From Halobacillus mangrovi (GTDB taxonomy: Bacteria; Bacillota; Bacilli; Bacillales; Halobacillaceae), in the NCBI RefSeq assembly GCF_002097535.1, contig NZ_CP020772.1, forward strand, positions 2,480,001 to 2,544,000: a stretch of DNA of 64,000 bases. Reading direction: 5' to 3'. Every line of letters begins with the position of its first letter. The first letter of the stretch is position 1. The position numbers and the translations under genes are program-made. Positions 1-7,464 of the stretch are shown piece by piece. The notes under the pieces were generated by a model, which was not told the DNA's origin, searched no databases, and saw only the letters and a list, made by a program, of their open reading frames with translations.

Positions 1-108
1 ATATTTTGTGACAGCAATAACGGTAATCTCATTTTTAGAACGTCCACAGTTCTCACATGCTTGTCCAATTGTTTCTGTAATTTTTGCTAAATTCTCTTTT
101 ACTGTCAT
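1..108 (-). CDS. ylmE: YlmE, YggS-family PLP-binding protein (5' end only)
   Basis: The first 36 codons of a gene that runs off the left edge of the window. The N-terminus (MTVKENLAKI..., ending ...ITVIAVTKY) matches the start of the YggS/YlmE/PLPBP family; the lysine in the final VTKY is the expected pyridoxal-phosphate lysine. Family members bind PLP and act in vitamin B6 and amino-acid homeostasis. An AGGAG ribosome-binding site lies just upstream of the ATG at 108. It follows pgeF by 21 bases, as ylmE follows ylmD in B. subtilis. The remainder cannot be seen, so integrity is unknown. Confidence 0.85.
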   Translation of the reverse strand, partial: MTVKENLAKITETIGQACENCGRSKNEITVIAVTKY

Positions 109-129
109 CCTTATACTCCTTCCCGCTAT

Positions 130-930
130 TCAACTCTTCCAACCAATAAAACCAAGCATCCGCCCGGTTTTTCCCTGGTCGCGTCGATGGGAATAAAATA
201 AAGCATCTTCCTCGTATGTACAATATTCTGAGGCAAACACGTTGGATGACTGCACTCCAGCTTCAATGGCAACTTTCTCGTTCAGTTTTTTTAAATCCAA
301 CAAATATTTATTATTCCCTATTTCCATTACAGTCTCGTTTTGATGTGCCTCGGGGATTTCGTCCTTGACACGTTGATCAACCTCATAGTTTCTTGAGCTT
401 ATGCAAGGGCCAATCGTCATCTGTATGGTTTCTAAGTTACAGCCTTGTGTAACTAGTTCCCTGACCATGTGAGAAGCCATGCCTTTGACAGTCCCTTTCC
501 AGCCTGCATGCGCGACTCCGATCCATCCATTAGTCGGGTCACAAAAAAATAATGGTACACAATCCGCATAGAAGGCTGCCAGAAGTACGTTCGGCTGATT
601 CGTAATTAAGCCATCGACTCCAGCCAATGCGGACGTGTGAGAAAATGCTCCTTTTCCACAATCCCCTTTTGTTACTGTCTTAATCTTCGTATCATGGATT
701 TGTTCACCGATCGTCCACTGTTCTAAAGGGATACCGACTTCATTTGCCAGTTCTCCCCTATTATCCAACACGGTTTCTTTGTGATCAGGGACATGGAGTC
801 CCATATTCAGTGTGTCAAAAGGTTTCTGGCTATGACCACCTTGACGAGTTGTAATACCGGCTATCAGATTATTATGTTCACGAAAGCAATTCAATTGTCG
901 TAATGTCTCGTGTTTGAAGGGTTCGACCAT
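130..930 (-). CDS. pgeF: Peptidoglycan editing factor PgeF (YlmD, laccase-domain protein)
   Basis: 266 aa, usual family length. The Cu-oxidase_4/DUF152 fold is recognised from its metal/active-site triad: His79 (GEQIHD), Cys124 (YADC) and His141 (AHAGWKG). Homologues YlmD/YfiH/LACC1 have purine-nucleoside phosphorylase/adenosine deaminase activity; in E. coli PgeF prevents misincorporation of serine into the peptidoglycan stem peptide. Start ATG at 930 is set by GAGGTGGTAAA upstream. It lies between ylmC and ylmE in the same order as B. subtilis and is probably cotranscribed with ylmE. No signal peptide, so cytoplasmic. Confidence 0.93.
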   Translation of the reverse strand: MVEPFKHETLRQLNCFREHNNLIAGITTRQGGHSQKPFDTLNMGLHVPDHKETVLDNRGELANEVGIPLEQWTIGEQIHDTKIKTVTKGDCGKGAFSHTSALAGVDGLITNQPNVLLAAFYADCVPLFFCDPTNGWIGVAHAGWKGTVKGMASHMVRELVTQGCNLETIQMTIGPCISSRNYEVDQRVKDEIPEAHQNETVMEIGNNKYLLDLKKLNEKVAIEAGVQSSNVFASEYCTYEEDALFYSHRRDQGKTGRMLGFIGWKS

Positions 931-987
931 TTTACCACCTCAATTTCCCTTCATTTTAACACATTCTTCCTTGTTTTTCTCGTTTAA

Positions 988-1260
988 TTAGTCGGATTCT
1001 GACTTTTGGCTTTTAGAATATCCACTGTACCCTGATTTTTTGACCAGAATGACATCAGCACCAATATTCACAATCTGATCCCATGGAATGACGAGCTCCT
1101 CTTCTTTTCCAAACAGCCCCATTGCTTTTCCCTTTAGTGTTAAAACTAACCCTTGAAGCCGTCCGCGCTGGGTATCAATATCTAAATCACTAATATAACC
1201 TAAGCGTTCTCCTGTTTCCATTGCAATGACATCTTTCATTTGTAATTCAGTAATTTTCAT
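988..1260 (-). CDS. ylmC: YlmC/YmxH-family PRC-barrel sporulation protein
   Basis: 90 aa, a single PRC-barrel domain covering almost the whole chain (KDVIAMETGERLGYISDLD at the front, VILVKKSG at the end). YlmC/YmxH proteins are small sporulation-associated proteins with no established biochemical role; the PRC barrel is otherwise found in RNA-processing and photosynthetic proteins. The ATG at 1260 is preceded by AAAGGAG at good spacing. It lies directly downstream of sigG and upstream of pgeF, the conserved position. It has a serine/lysine-rich tail. Confidence 0.88.
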   Translation of the reverse strand: MKITELQMKDVIAMETGERLGYISDLDIDTQRGRLQGLVLTLKGKAMGLFGKEEELVIPWDQIVNIGADVILVKKSGYSGYSKSQKSESD

Positions 1261-1578
1261 TTTCGTTTCACTCCTTTGTAAAACTATATGCAGAAGAATG
1301 CAATGACTTGTTTAGAAATGCGAATAGGGGATGGGTGCCCTGAAATGCATATGCAAAACTATGGCGTGGCGTTTTTTGGACACAAAATAGGGTTGCTTAT
1401 GTCGCGAAGAGTTGCTCGTAGCTGGACAATAGAAATTCGAAGAGGAGTTAGGAGTCATGAAACGAATTAGAAAATTCACGCATCCACTTATCTGTTCCTT
1501 AACACGTGATCTCTGTTCTCTCACTTTTTTGACCATAAAAAAGCGCTTCTGTTTTGATAAACAGAAGCGTACATTTGA
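1261..1578. other. Intergenic region between sigG and ylmC
   Basis: About 320 bases. It holds the sigG terminator (1535-1570) and the unidentified promoter of ylmC. A 74-codon minus-strand frame here (1312-1536) has no ribosome-binding site and no recognisable similarity, and overlaps the terminator, so I do not call it a gene. Confidence 0.6.
1535..1570 (-). terminator. sigG terminator
   Basis: Inverted repeat ACGCTTCTGTTT / AAACAGAAGCGC with a four-base loop, followed on the minus strand by a T-run (TTTTTT). Nine bases past the sigG stop codon. Confidence 0.9.
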
Positions 1579-2358
1579 TTATTGGAACATAGATGAATTC
1601 ATTTCTTTAATGGCGGCTTTTTCTAAGCGTGATACCTGAGCTTGTGAGATACCGATCTCTTCGGCAACCTCCATTTGTGTTTTTCCTTGAAAAAAGCGTT
1701 TTGTCAAAATCATTTTTTCACGATCATTTAACTTCTTCATACCTTCCCGCAATGAAAGCTCATCAAGCCATGTGGCATCATTTTCCCGATCGTCTTTCAA
1801 TTGATCGACAACAAAGATTGGGTCTCCACCATCGTTATAAATCGGCTCGAACAACGAAACGGGATCTTGAATAGCGTCCATCGCAAAGACGACATCTTCA
1901 TGTGGAACGCCCATCTTCTCAGCGATTTCATGTGGAGCTGGATCTTTACTCGTTTCACTAATGATTTTTTCTCTCATTTGCAAGGCTTTGTATGCCGTAT
2001 CTCTTAAGGATCTAGAAACACGTATCGGGTTATTGTCTCTCAAATACCTGCGAATCTCACCGATGATCATCGGTACAGCGTAAGTAGAAAACTTCACGTT
2101 GTGACTTAAATCGAAATTATCAATGGATTTCATCAATCCGATACATCCGACTTGAAAAAGATCATCACCATACTCCCCACGATTGTTAAAGCGCTGAATG
2201 ACGGACAAGACTAAGCGAAGATTTCCATTGACCAATTGTTCACGAGCTTCGATTTCTCCGCTTTGCAGACGTACAAACAGGGCCCTCATCTCTTTATTGG
2301 TTAGTACAGGAAGTTTAGATGTATCTACACCGCATATTTCTACTTTATGTCGTGTCAA
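1579..2358 (-). CDS. sigG: RNA polymerase sigma factor SigG (late forespore)
   Basis: 259 aa, full length for sigma-G. It has sigma-70 region 2 (core binding and -10 recognition, around NNRGEYGDDLFQVGCIGLMK), region 3, and a region-4 helix-turn-helix near the C-terminus (TQMEVAEEIGISQAQVSRLEK). The N-terminus MTRHKVEICGVDTSKLPVL is typical of SigG. Sigma-G drives late forespore genes after engulfment. The start codon is TTG at 2358 with GGGAGG eight bases upstream; that Shine-Dalgarno sequence is one arm of a hairpin (see 2367-2410). The gene follows sigE by 82 bases, as in B. subtilis, and probably has its own sigma-F/sigma-G promoter inside the gap. Confidence 0.97.
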   Translation of the reverse strand: MTRHKVEICGVDTSKLPVLTNKEMRALFVRLQSGEIEAREQLVNGNLRLVLSVIQRFNNRGEYGDDLFQVGCIGLMKSIDNFDLSHNVKFSTYAVPMIIGEIRRYLRDNNPIRVSRSLRDTAYKALQMREKIISETSKDPAPHEIAEKMGVPHEDVVFAMDAIQDPVSLFEPIYNDGGDPIFVVDQLKDDRENDATWLDELSLREGMKKLNDREKMILTKRFFQGKTQMEVAEEIGISQAQVSRLEKAAIKEMNSSMFQ

Positions 2359-2366
2359 TGTAAGAC

Positions 2367-2410
2367 CCTCCCAGGAAGCTAGAATACGTTTTCAGTATCT
2401 CCCTGGGAGG
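2367..2410 (-). promoter_or_regulatory. sigG leader hairpin masking the ribosome-binding site
   Basis: A perfect 9-bp inverted repeat, CCTCCCAGG at 2367-2375 and CCTGGGAGG at 2402-2410, with a 26-base loop. On the minus strand the downstream arm contains the sigG Shine-Dalgarno GGGAGG. A transcript entering from sigE would carry both arms and hide the site; a transcript starting at the proposed promoter (2392-2421) would start in the loop and lack the upstream arm. Confidence 0.75.
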
Positions 2411-2421
2411 AAAATTTATGC
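2392..2421 (-). promoter_or_regulatory. Candidate sigma-F/sigma-G promoter of sigG
   Basis: On the minus strand GCATA (2417-2421), 17-base spacer, then GATACTGA (2392-2399), resembling the forespore consensus (GYATA ... CATAMTA) with mismatches in the -10. Position fits the known autoregulated spoIIIG promoter between sigE and sigG. Start of transcription would fall near 2385. Confidence 0.55.
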
Positions 2422-2440
2422 ATGCTTACATTTGGAAAAT

Positions 2441-3160
2441 TTATACCATCTTATCAAATTCCCTTTGTAGCCTGCGTATAATTTTCTTTTCTAGACGTGA
2501 TATGTAGGACTGTGAAATGCCCATCATATCCGCCACATCCTTTTGTGTTTTTTCTTTCTTACCGATTAATCCAAAACGAAGTTCCATAATCTGTTTCTCA
2601 CGATCATTAAGCTGCTCCAATGCAGTTTTGAGTAACTTTTTATCAATTTTTTTCTCGATACCCTTCGTGATTAAATCCTCTTCTGTACCTAGGATATCAG
2701 ATAGCAAAAGCTCGTTTCCGTCCCAATCGACATTCAATGGTTCATCAAATGAAACTTCGGTTTTAAGCTTGTTACTTTTTCTAAGGTGCATAAGAATTTC
2801 GTTTTCAATACAACGAGAAGCATAAGTAGCAAGCTTGATTTTCTTCTCGGGATCGAACGTGTTTACCGCTTTGATTAATCCGATAGTCCCAATGCTAATT
2901 AAATCCTCGATATTTAACCCTGTGTTTTCAAACTTTCGTGCGATATAAACGACTAGACGAAGGTTCCTCTCAATCAGCATTGCTCTTGCTGCTTTGTCAC
3001 CTTTAGGAAGAAGTTCTAATAACTCTTTTTCTTCTTCTCTTGATAGTGGAGGCGGTAAGGCTTCACTCCCACCAATATAGTAGATTTCATCCTGCTTAAT
3101 GCCTAACTTGATGAGAATACGATAAAACCATAGCCGTGCTTTGAAGAACCACTTTACCAT
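2441..3160 (-). CDS. sigE: RNA polymerase sigma factor SigE precursor (mother cell)
   Basis: 239 aa pro-sigma-E. The basic, hydrophobic N-terminal pro-sequence ([20 protein letters not shown]) precedes the conserved processing region [12 protein letters not shown], around residues 25-35, where SpoIIGA cleaves. Region 2 ([22 protein letters not shown]) and a C-terminal region-4 helix-turn-helix ([21 protein letters not shown]) follow. Sigma-E runs early mother-cell transcription. AAGGGGG sits ahead of the ATG at 3160. It lies 18 bases after spoIIGA, so the two are cotranscribed. Confidence 0.97.
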   Translation of the reverse strand: MVKWFFKARLWFYRILIKLGIKQDEIYYIGGSEALPPPLSREEEKELLELLPKGDKAARAMLIERNLRLVVYIARKFENTGLNIEDLISIGTIGLIKAVNTFDPEKKIKLATYASRCIENEILMHLRKSNKLKTEVSFDEPLNVDWDGNELLLSDILGTEEDLITKGIEKKIDKKLLKTALEQLNDREKQIMELRFGLIGKKEKTQKDVADMMGISQSYISRLEKKIIRRLQREFDKMV

Positions 3161-3178
3161 AGAAATCCCCCTTGAACT

Positions 3179-4087
3179 TTACGCTGATTTTCCTTTGACC
3201 ATGACATGTGGATGGATTAACAATTGATAAAGACGATCATGTGTCAAATCCTGCTGCTGAACTCCCAGTAGAGCTTGTTTAATTTCCAAATGTCCCTCTG
3301 GAGTTTCAATCGTGATGGAATCAACTAACAGTGTCACAAGGAGCTGACCTTTTATTCCTGCTGCTGAATATGGCACTAGTCTTACCGCTTTTTGAATCTC
3401 ATCCGGCAATTCTTCCATTGAAGTCACGACGTGATCGACTTGAAGTAGATCAAGCTCCTTTTGATCCATTAGTTGTTTCAGAACACTCGGATCTGCTAAA
3501 AACACCATCTTTCTGCTCACTGGATCAATCAACTGGTTTCCACTATCAACGAGTCCTTTGCAGACAGCCTTCTTACCACTCCAGCGAACACTCACATCAT
3601 AAATGTTTTCAAGTTTCATCCGATGAACACTGACTTGCTCCAGCCGCCATTTTGTAAATATGAACGAACAAGGAAACCCAATTAGAACGAATATCCAACT
3701 GACCGGGTCACCATACCCACCTGTGAATGTAACGACTGATCCGCCTTGGATGCTGATCTCTGTTGCTAAAAAAAAGTGAACCCCAAGCATACTTCCACCA
3801 ATCGCAAAGGTAATAAAATAAAAAGTAACCCATTGAAAAAAAAAGGCCCGGAGAGAGGAAAAAGAATAGGCTGCCCAAACGATGAAAAATGAATAAAAGA
3901 CCTTCCCTAAACTACTCATCAACCACGAATCTGGCATAAATATCGATATTGGCACAATGACTGAGGCTACCAAAGCAGCTAAAAATACCCGACTCTTTTT
4001 TGACTTTGCTCGTGTTACTCCCTGTGTTAAAAAAAGTATCATGGCATCCATCAAGAAATTGAGCAGCCACACGGCATCGAGATAAAT
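3179..4087 (-). CDS. spoIIGA: Sigma-E processing peptidase SpoIIGA
   Basis: Membrane aspartic protease that converts pro-sigma-E to sigma-E at the sporulation septum. The N-terminal half has about five membrane segments; the C-terminal domain contains the protease motif CKGLVDSGNQLIDP with the catalytic aspartate. The conserved family N-terminus KIYLDVIWLLNF is present here as IYLDAVWLLNF, but the only in-frame candidates are GTG at 4072 (no Shine-Dalgarno nearby, cuts off IYLDA) and ATT at 4087, which lies exactly eight bases after AAAGGAG. I therefore place the start at ATT 4087 (303 codons with stop); GTG 4072 is the conservative alternative. It heads the spoIIGA-sigE operon. Confidence 0.9.
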   Translation of the reverse strand: MYLDAVWLLNFLMDAMILFLTQGVTRAKSKKSRVFLAALVASVIVPISIFMPDSWLMSSLGKVFYSFFIVWAAYSFSSLRAFFFQWVTFYFITFAIGGSMLGVHFFLATEISIQGGSVVTFTGGYGDPVSWIFVLIGFPCSFIFTKWRLEQVSVHRMKLENIYDVSVRWSGKKAVCKGLVDSGNQLIDPVSRKMVFLADPSVLKQLMDQKELDLLQVDHVVTSMEELPDEIQKAVRLVPYSAAGIKGQLLVTLLVDSITIETPEGHLEIKQALLGVQQQDLTHDRLYQLLIHPHVMVKGKSA

Positions 4088-4120
4088 TTTCCCCTCTCCT
4101 TTCTTTTCTTGTTATAGCAA

Positions 4121-4153
4121 AGTATAAGCCTGTCCCCGCGAAAAGTCTGTCAG
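4121..4153 (-). promoter_or_regulatory. Candidate spoIIG promoter with long spacer
   Basis: On the minus strand CTGACA (4148-4153) and TATACT (4121-4126) are separated by 21 bases. The B. subtilis spoIIG promoter is a sigma-A promoter with an over-long spacer (22 bp) that needs Spo0A~P, so the similar spacing is expected. The -10 lies about 33 bases ahead of the proposed start codon. Confidence 0.55.
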
Positions 4154-4243
4154 AATCTGAACCACTCCCAAGCAAGTTTTGTAACAAAATGTCTGTAATA
4201 AATGTAGGGAGGGGCCGCGAATTCTGACAAGCATAAAGACCCT

Positions 4244-4250
4244 TTCGACA
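4244..4250 (-). promoter_or_regulatory. Candidate 0A box upstream of spoIIGA
   Basis: TGTCGAA on the minus strand, an exact match to the Spo0A core TGNCGAA, about 90 bases upstream of the proposed -35. It is somewhat farther out than the B. subtilis sites, and a 7-base match can occur by chance. Confidence 0.4.
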
Positions 4251-4346
4251 TGGTGGGTTTGTGTCAAGTTACGATTCCATTCTCTTCACTTAGGGCGCTA
4301 TGTAGCCCCGTTAGGGAGTTATATACCACATTATCATTAGATTACA

Positions 4347-4384
4347 AATAAAAAACCCGCTGCACTCTAATGTGCAACGGGTTT
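4347..4384 (-). terminator. ftsZ terminator
   Basis: Stem AAACCCGTTGCAC / GTGCAGCGGGTTT (one wobble pair), six-base loop, then a T-run on the minus strand, 14 bases past the ftsZ stop. Confidence 0.92.
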
Positions 4385-4397
4385 ACGCTTAAGATAA

Positions 4398-5549
4398 TTA
4401 ACGACGACGGTTCCGGTTTCTTAAGAATGTCGGAATATCAAGTGTATCTTCTTCTTGATTCGGCATTTTTTGTTGTTGAGGTTGAGGAGATTCACGACGC
4501 GGCTGTTCTTCTCTCACTGAACGTTCAACTGTATTTGGTTTAGGCTGCTGTTGAGGCTGTGGACGCTTCTTCTGTTGTCCCTGAGCAATCTGAGCTTCAT
4601 CAAATCCTGTGGCAATAACGGTTACAACGATTTCGTCTTTCAAATTCTCATTAATGACAGAACCGAAGATTACGTTTACTTCCTGGTCTGCTGCAGATGT
4701 TACGATATCTGCCGCTTCCTGAACTTCATACAAGCTTAAGTTTGTGCCTCCACTGATATTCATAAGAACACCATGTGCTCCATCAATGGATGTTTCAAGA
4801 AGAGGTGAGGAAATTGCTTTCTTCGCAGCTTCTGCTGCACGGCTTTCCCCAGTTGCGATACCGATTCCCATTAATGCGGAGCCCTTGTCTACCATGATTG
4901 TTTTCACGTCTGCAAAGTCTACGTTAATTAGCCCAGGTACAGCAATTAAGTCTGAAATACCTTGTACACCCTGGCGAAGCACGTTGTCCGCTTCACGGAA
5001 TGCTTCAAGCATCGGTGTATTTTTATCAACAATCTCTAGCAGTCGATCATTAGGAATGACGATCAATGTATCGACTGCGCCTTTAAGGCCTTCAATTCCG
5101 CCTGCTGCTTGTGTTGAACGTTTACGGCCTTCAAACGTAAATGGTCGTGTAACGACACCTACAGTAAGAGCACCCAGCTCTTTAGCTACTTGAGCGATGA
5201 CAGGGGCTGCACCAGTACCGGTTCCTCCACCCATACCAGCAGTAACAAATACCATGTCTGCGCCTTGCAATGCCTCTTCGAGCTGTTCTTTACTCTCTTC
5301 AGCGGCCTTGCGTCCTACTTCGGGGTTTGCACCCGCTCCTAAACCACGAGTTAGTTTTCCTCCAATTTGCATTTTGACCTCTGCTTTAGAAAGGTTTAAT
5401 GCCTGGGCGTCTGTGTTGACTGCAATAAATTCAACACCTTGCACCCCATGTTCAATCATGCGGTTTACGGCGTTACTACCGCCACCGCCTACTCCGATTA
5501 CTTTAATGGTTGCCAATTGGTCCATGCTTGTATCAAAATCTAACATCAT
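4398..5549 (-). CDS. ftsZ: Cell division protein FtsZ
   Basis: 383 aa tubulin-like GTPase that forms the Z-ring. The GTP-binding signature GGGTGTG is at about 107-113; the T7 synergy-loop region [11 protein letters not shown] follows. After residue ~315 comes a Gln/Pro-rich disordered linker ([11 protein letters not shown]...) and the conserved C-terminal peptide [12 protein letters not shown] that binds FtsA, SepF and other partners, then a basic RRR end. Two ATGs are adjacent (5549 and 5546); spacing from AGGAGG and the B. subtilis protein favour the second. 72 bases separate it from ftsA, so ftsAZ are cotranscribed. Confidence 0.98.
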   Translation of the reverse strand: MMLDFDTSMDQLATIKVIGVGGGGSNAVNRMIEHGVQGVEFIAVNTDAQALNLSKAEVKMQIGGKLTRGLGAGANPEVGRKAAEESKEQLEEALQGADMVFVTAGMGGGTGTGAAPVIAQVAKELGALTVGVVTRPFTFEGRKRSTQAAGGIEGLKGAVDTLIVIPNDRLLEIVDKNTPMLEAFREADNVLRQGVQGISDLIAVPGLINVDFADVKTIMVDKGSALMGIGIATGESRAAEAAKKAISSPLLETSIDGAHGVLMNISGGTNLSLYEVQEAADIVTSAADQEVNVIFGSVINENLKDEIVVTVIATGFDEAQIAQGQQKKRPQPQQQPKPNTVERSVREEQPRRESPQPQQQKMPNQEEDTLDIPTFLRNRNRRR

Positions 5550-5621
5550 CCGTTCCTCCTAATACACGAGATTACAAGATTTATTGTATCGTCCGTCCTT
5601 TGACCGACTCCAAGCTTCCAA

Positions 5622-6914
5622 TTAATCAAAGAAATATTTTAATAGATTGGATAAGCCTGACTCTTTTTTCTTCTCTGGTTTTTCTTTTTCTTCTTTCTGC
5701 TGTTTTGTTGCTGCACGTTTTTGCTTTTTAGGTGCGGGTTGTTCAAATTCAGCGGTTACCGATGGAAAAATCTCTTTTCCTTGTATTTTCGCATTACGAT
5801 AAGCGAATTGCAAGATGCCTACACCACTTGTGAATTGTGGTTCGCGCACTCCGATATAATCTGGAATTGCGAGTCTTACATTAGAATGGAATACATCCTG
5901 CGCCAGTTCAAGGACTCCTGGCATATTCATAGTACCGCCCGTCAGCACAAAACCACCCGGTAATTCCCGGACTCCCATGCGCTGAATTTCCTGAGCAGCA
6001 AACACAAAAATTTCTTCCATTCTAGCTTCAATCATATCAGAGATTTGCAATTGATTGAATGCTTGTTCTCGATTACTTCCTATAATTGTGACAGAAAAAC
6101 TTTCATCTTCGTTGGCATCATCGAAAAAGGCGTGTCCATGTTCAAGCTTCACTTGTTCTGCTTCCTCGGTTGAAGTCCTCAACCCTATGGACAGGTCTTT
6201 TGTAAGATTATCTCCACCAAATGGAATCAGACTAGTCCCTTTCAGATGTCCTTCTTCAAAAACAGAGACTGTCGTGGATCCTCCGCCAACATCTACAAGC
6301 GCAACGCCCAGGTTCTTTTCGTCTTCTGATAAGGAAACGGTTCCTGAAGCGAGTGGCTGTAAACATACATCCAACACTTCAAGACCTGCTCTTTCCACGC
6401 ATTTTAAGGTGTTATGTAAGACGGTTTTTGCGCATGTAATGATCATACCTTCCATCTCTAACCGCACACCAATCATCCCACGGGGATCTGTGATTTCGTC
6501 TTGTCCATCAACAATGAACTGTCGAGGAATGACATCTATAATTTCCCGTTCTGGAGGAACTGAAACTACTTGTGCAGCATCAATCACGCGTCTAATGTCT
6601 TCATTACCAATTTCTCTGCTTTCACTAGAAACAGCAACGACTCCATGACAAGGCTGCAACTGAATATGATTTCCGTTGACTCCTACGACAACTCGGTCTA
6701 TTTTCATATCCACCATTCGCTCTGCTTGCTCCACAGCAGTACGAATCGAATGGACCGTTTGATCGATATCAACAATGGCTCCTTTCTTCATGCCATTTGA
6801 TTTTGCTGATCCAACGCCAATAATATTTAGCGTTTCGTTCATAATCTCTCCAATAATCACTTTGATTCTACTTGTTCCTATATCTAAACTAACTAGGATT
6901 TCATTTTGATTCAC
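5622..6914 (-). CDS. ftsA: Cell division protein FtsA
   Basis: 430 aa actin-like ATPase that tethers FtsZ to the membrane. The phosphate-1 motif is SLDIGTSRIKV near residues 9-19; the 1C subdomain and the adenosine motif GGFVLTGGTMNMPG follow. A Lys/Glu-rich linker (KKQKRAATKQQKEEKEK) leads to the C-terminal amphipathic membrane-targeting helix GLSNLLKYFFD. The start codon is GTG at 6914, with AGGAGG 10 bases upstream. It is preceded by a good sigma-A promoter and a sigma-H-like promoter, as expected for a gene up-regulated at the onset of sporulation. Confidence 0.97.
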   Translation of the reverse strand: MNQNEILVSLDIGTSRIKVIIGEIMNETLNIIGVGSAKSNGMKKGAIVDIDQTVHSIRTAVEQAERMVDMKIDRVVVGVNGNHIQLQPCHGVVAVSSESREIGNEDIRRVIDAAQVVSVPPEREIIDVIPRQFIVDGQDEITDPRGMIGVRLEMEGMIITCAKTVLHNTLKCVERAGLEVLDVCLQPLASGTVSLSEDEKNLGVALVDVGGGSTTVSVFEEGHLKGTSLIPFGGDNLTKDLSIGLRTSTEEAEQVKLEHGHAFFDDANEDESFSVTIIGSNREQAFNQLQISDMIEARMEEIFVFAAQEIQRMGVRELPGGFVLTGGTMNMPGVLELAQDVFHSNVRLAIPDYIGVREPQFTSGVGILQFAYRNAKIQGKEIFPSVTAEFEQPAPKKQKRAATKQQKEEKEKPEKKKESGLSNLLKYFFD

Positions 6915-6955
6915 CAGTGACGCACCTCCTGTAACAAGCCATATGAGTAGTTCAA

Positions 6956-6984
6956 AGCATATCGAATATACGATAAAAATACAA
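6956..6984 (-). promoter_or_regulatory. Sigma-A promoter of ftsAZ
   Basis: On the minus strand TTGTAT (6979-6984), 17-base spacer, TATGCT (6956-6961), about 40 bases ahead of the ftsA start. Confidence 0.65.
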
Positions 6985-7069
6985 TCATTGAAATATAAAC
7001 GTAAATGAATTGAAAAAATTCATCCTACGAATGGTCTAGTAAGTATTCAAAAACTCGTTCATTACTTGT

Positions 7070-7097
7070 TTTCCACAGACTTTCACGAATATCCTCT
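7070..7097 (-). promoter_or_regulatory. Candidate sigma-H promoter of ftsAZ
   Basis: On the minus strand AGAGGATAT (7089-7097) fits the sigma-H -35 consensus RNAGGAWWW exactly; after 12 bases GTGGAAA (7070-7076) fits RNNGAAT with one mismatch. B. subtilis ftsAZ has a sigma-H promoter that raises FtsZ early in sporulation. Confidence 0.55.
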
Positions 7098-7106
7098 TAT
7101 TTACGT

Positions 7107-7463
7107 TCATTTTTTTATAAATTTAACTAGTAATTTTTGGTCAATAATCTGGCGGCGGATAATCGCTAGATTTTGAAATAAACGGATACCGAATGCAAAC
7201 ACCGCAGCTAAGTATAAATCCACTCCTAGTTGAACCCCAAGGAATGCAAGAAATGCGGCGAGAGAAACATTAAAGAAAAAGCCTGTTATAAAAACAGTAT
7301 CATCAAATTTCTCTTCCAAGTGGGCTCTTATCCCTCCTAGAAGCGTATCAAAAGCAGCTAAGACGGCGATCGAAAGATAATCTGTGTAAGCATCAGGAAT
7401 TTGAATATTCGTTAGTAAGCCAAGAGATATACCTATTATTAAAAACAACACCGGAAGCCACAT
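7107..7463 (-). CDS. sbp: Small basic membrane protein Sbp (DUF1290)
   Basis: 118 aa if started at ATG 7463 (MWLPVLFLIIG), which matches the start of B. subtilis Sbp and follows GGTGA at normal spacing; a GTG at 7475 is an upstream alternative. Three to four membrane helices with the conserved stretch AAFDTLLGGIRAHLEE and GVDLYLAAVFAFGIRLFQN, ending in a basic tail. Function is unknown; it is a conserved gene directly upstream of ftsA in Bacillaceae. It follows ylxX by one base, so it belongs to the divIB-ylxW-ylxX-sbp unit. Confidence 0.92.
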   Translation of the reverse strand: MWLPVLFLIIGISLGLLTNIQIPDAYTDYLSIAVLAAFDTLLGGIRAHLEEKFDDTVFITGFFFNVSLAAFLAFLGVQLGVDLYLAAVFAFGIRLFQNLAIIRRQIIDQKLLVKFIKK

Positions 7464-7464
7464 G

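Larger units (their letters stand above)
4073..4397. other. Intergenic region between ftsZ and spoIIGA
   Basis: About 310 bases holding the spoIIG promoter, one consensus 0A box and the ftsZ terminator. The bpr protease gene that separates ftsZ from spoIIGA in B. subtilis is absent. Confidence 0.7.

Noticed and set aside
8..196. 62-codon plus-strand frame at the left edge
   Set aside because: Antisense to the ylmE start and the pgeF end, which are clear genes.
1312..1536. Minus-strand frame of 74 codons upstream of ylmC
   Set aside because: No Shine-Dalgarno, overlaps the sigG terminator, no recognisable similarity.
4148..4229. TTCTGACA / TGTCAGAA pair near the spoIIG promoter as extra 0A boxes
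   Set aside because: Each needs a one-base insertion relative to TTCGACA, so I do not count them as Spo0A sites.
4744..5562. Long plus-strand frames within ftsZ
   Set aside because: They are antisense shadows of the ftsZ reading frame; the minus strand carries the full, conserved protein.
6055..6648. 197-codon plus-strand frame within ftsA
   Set aside because: Antisense shadow, no start signal, no family resemblance.
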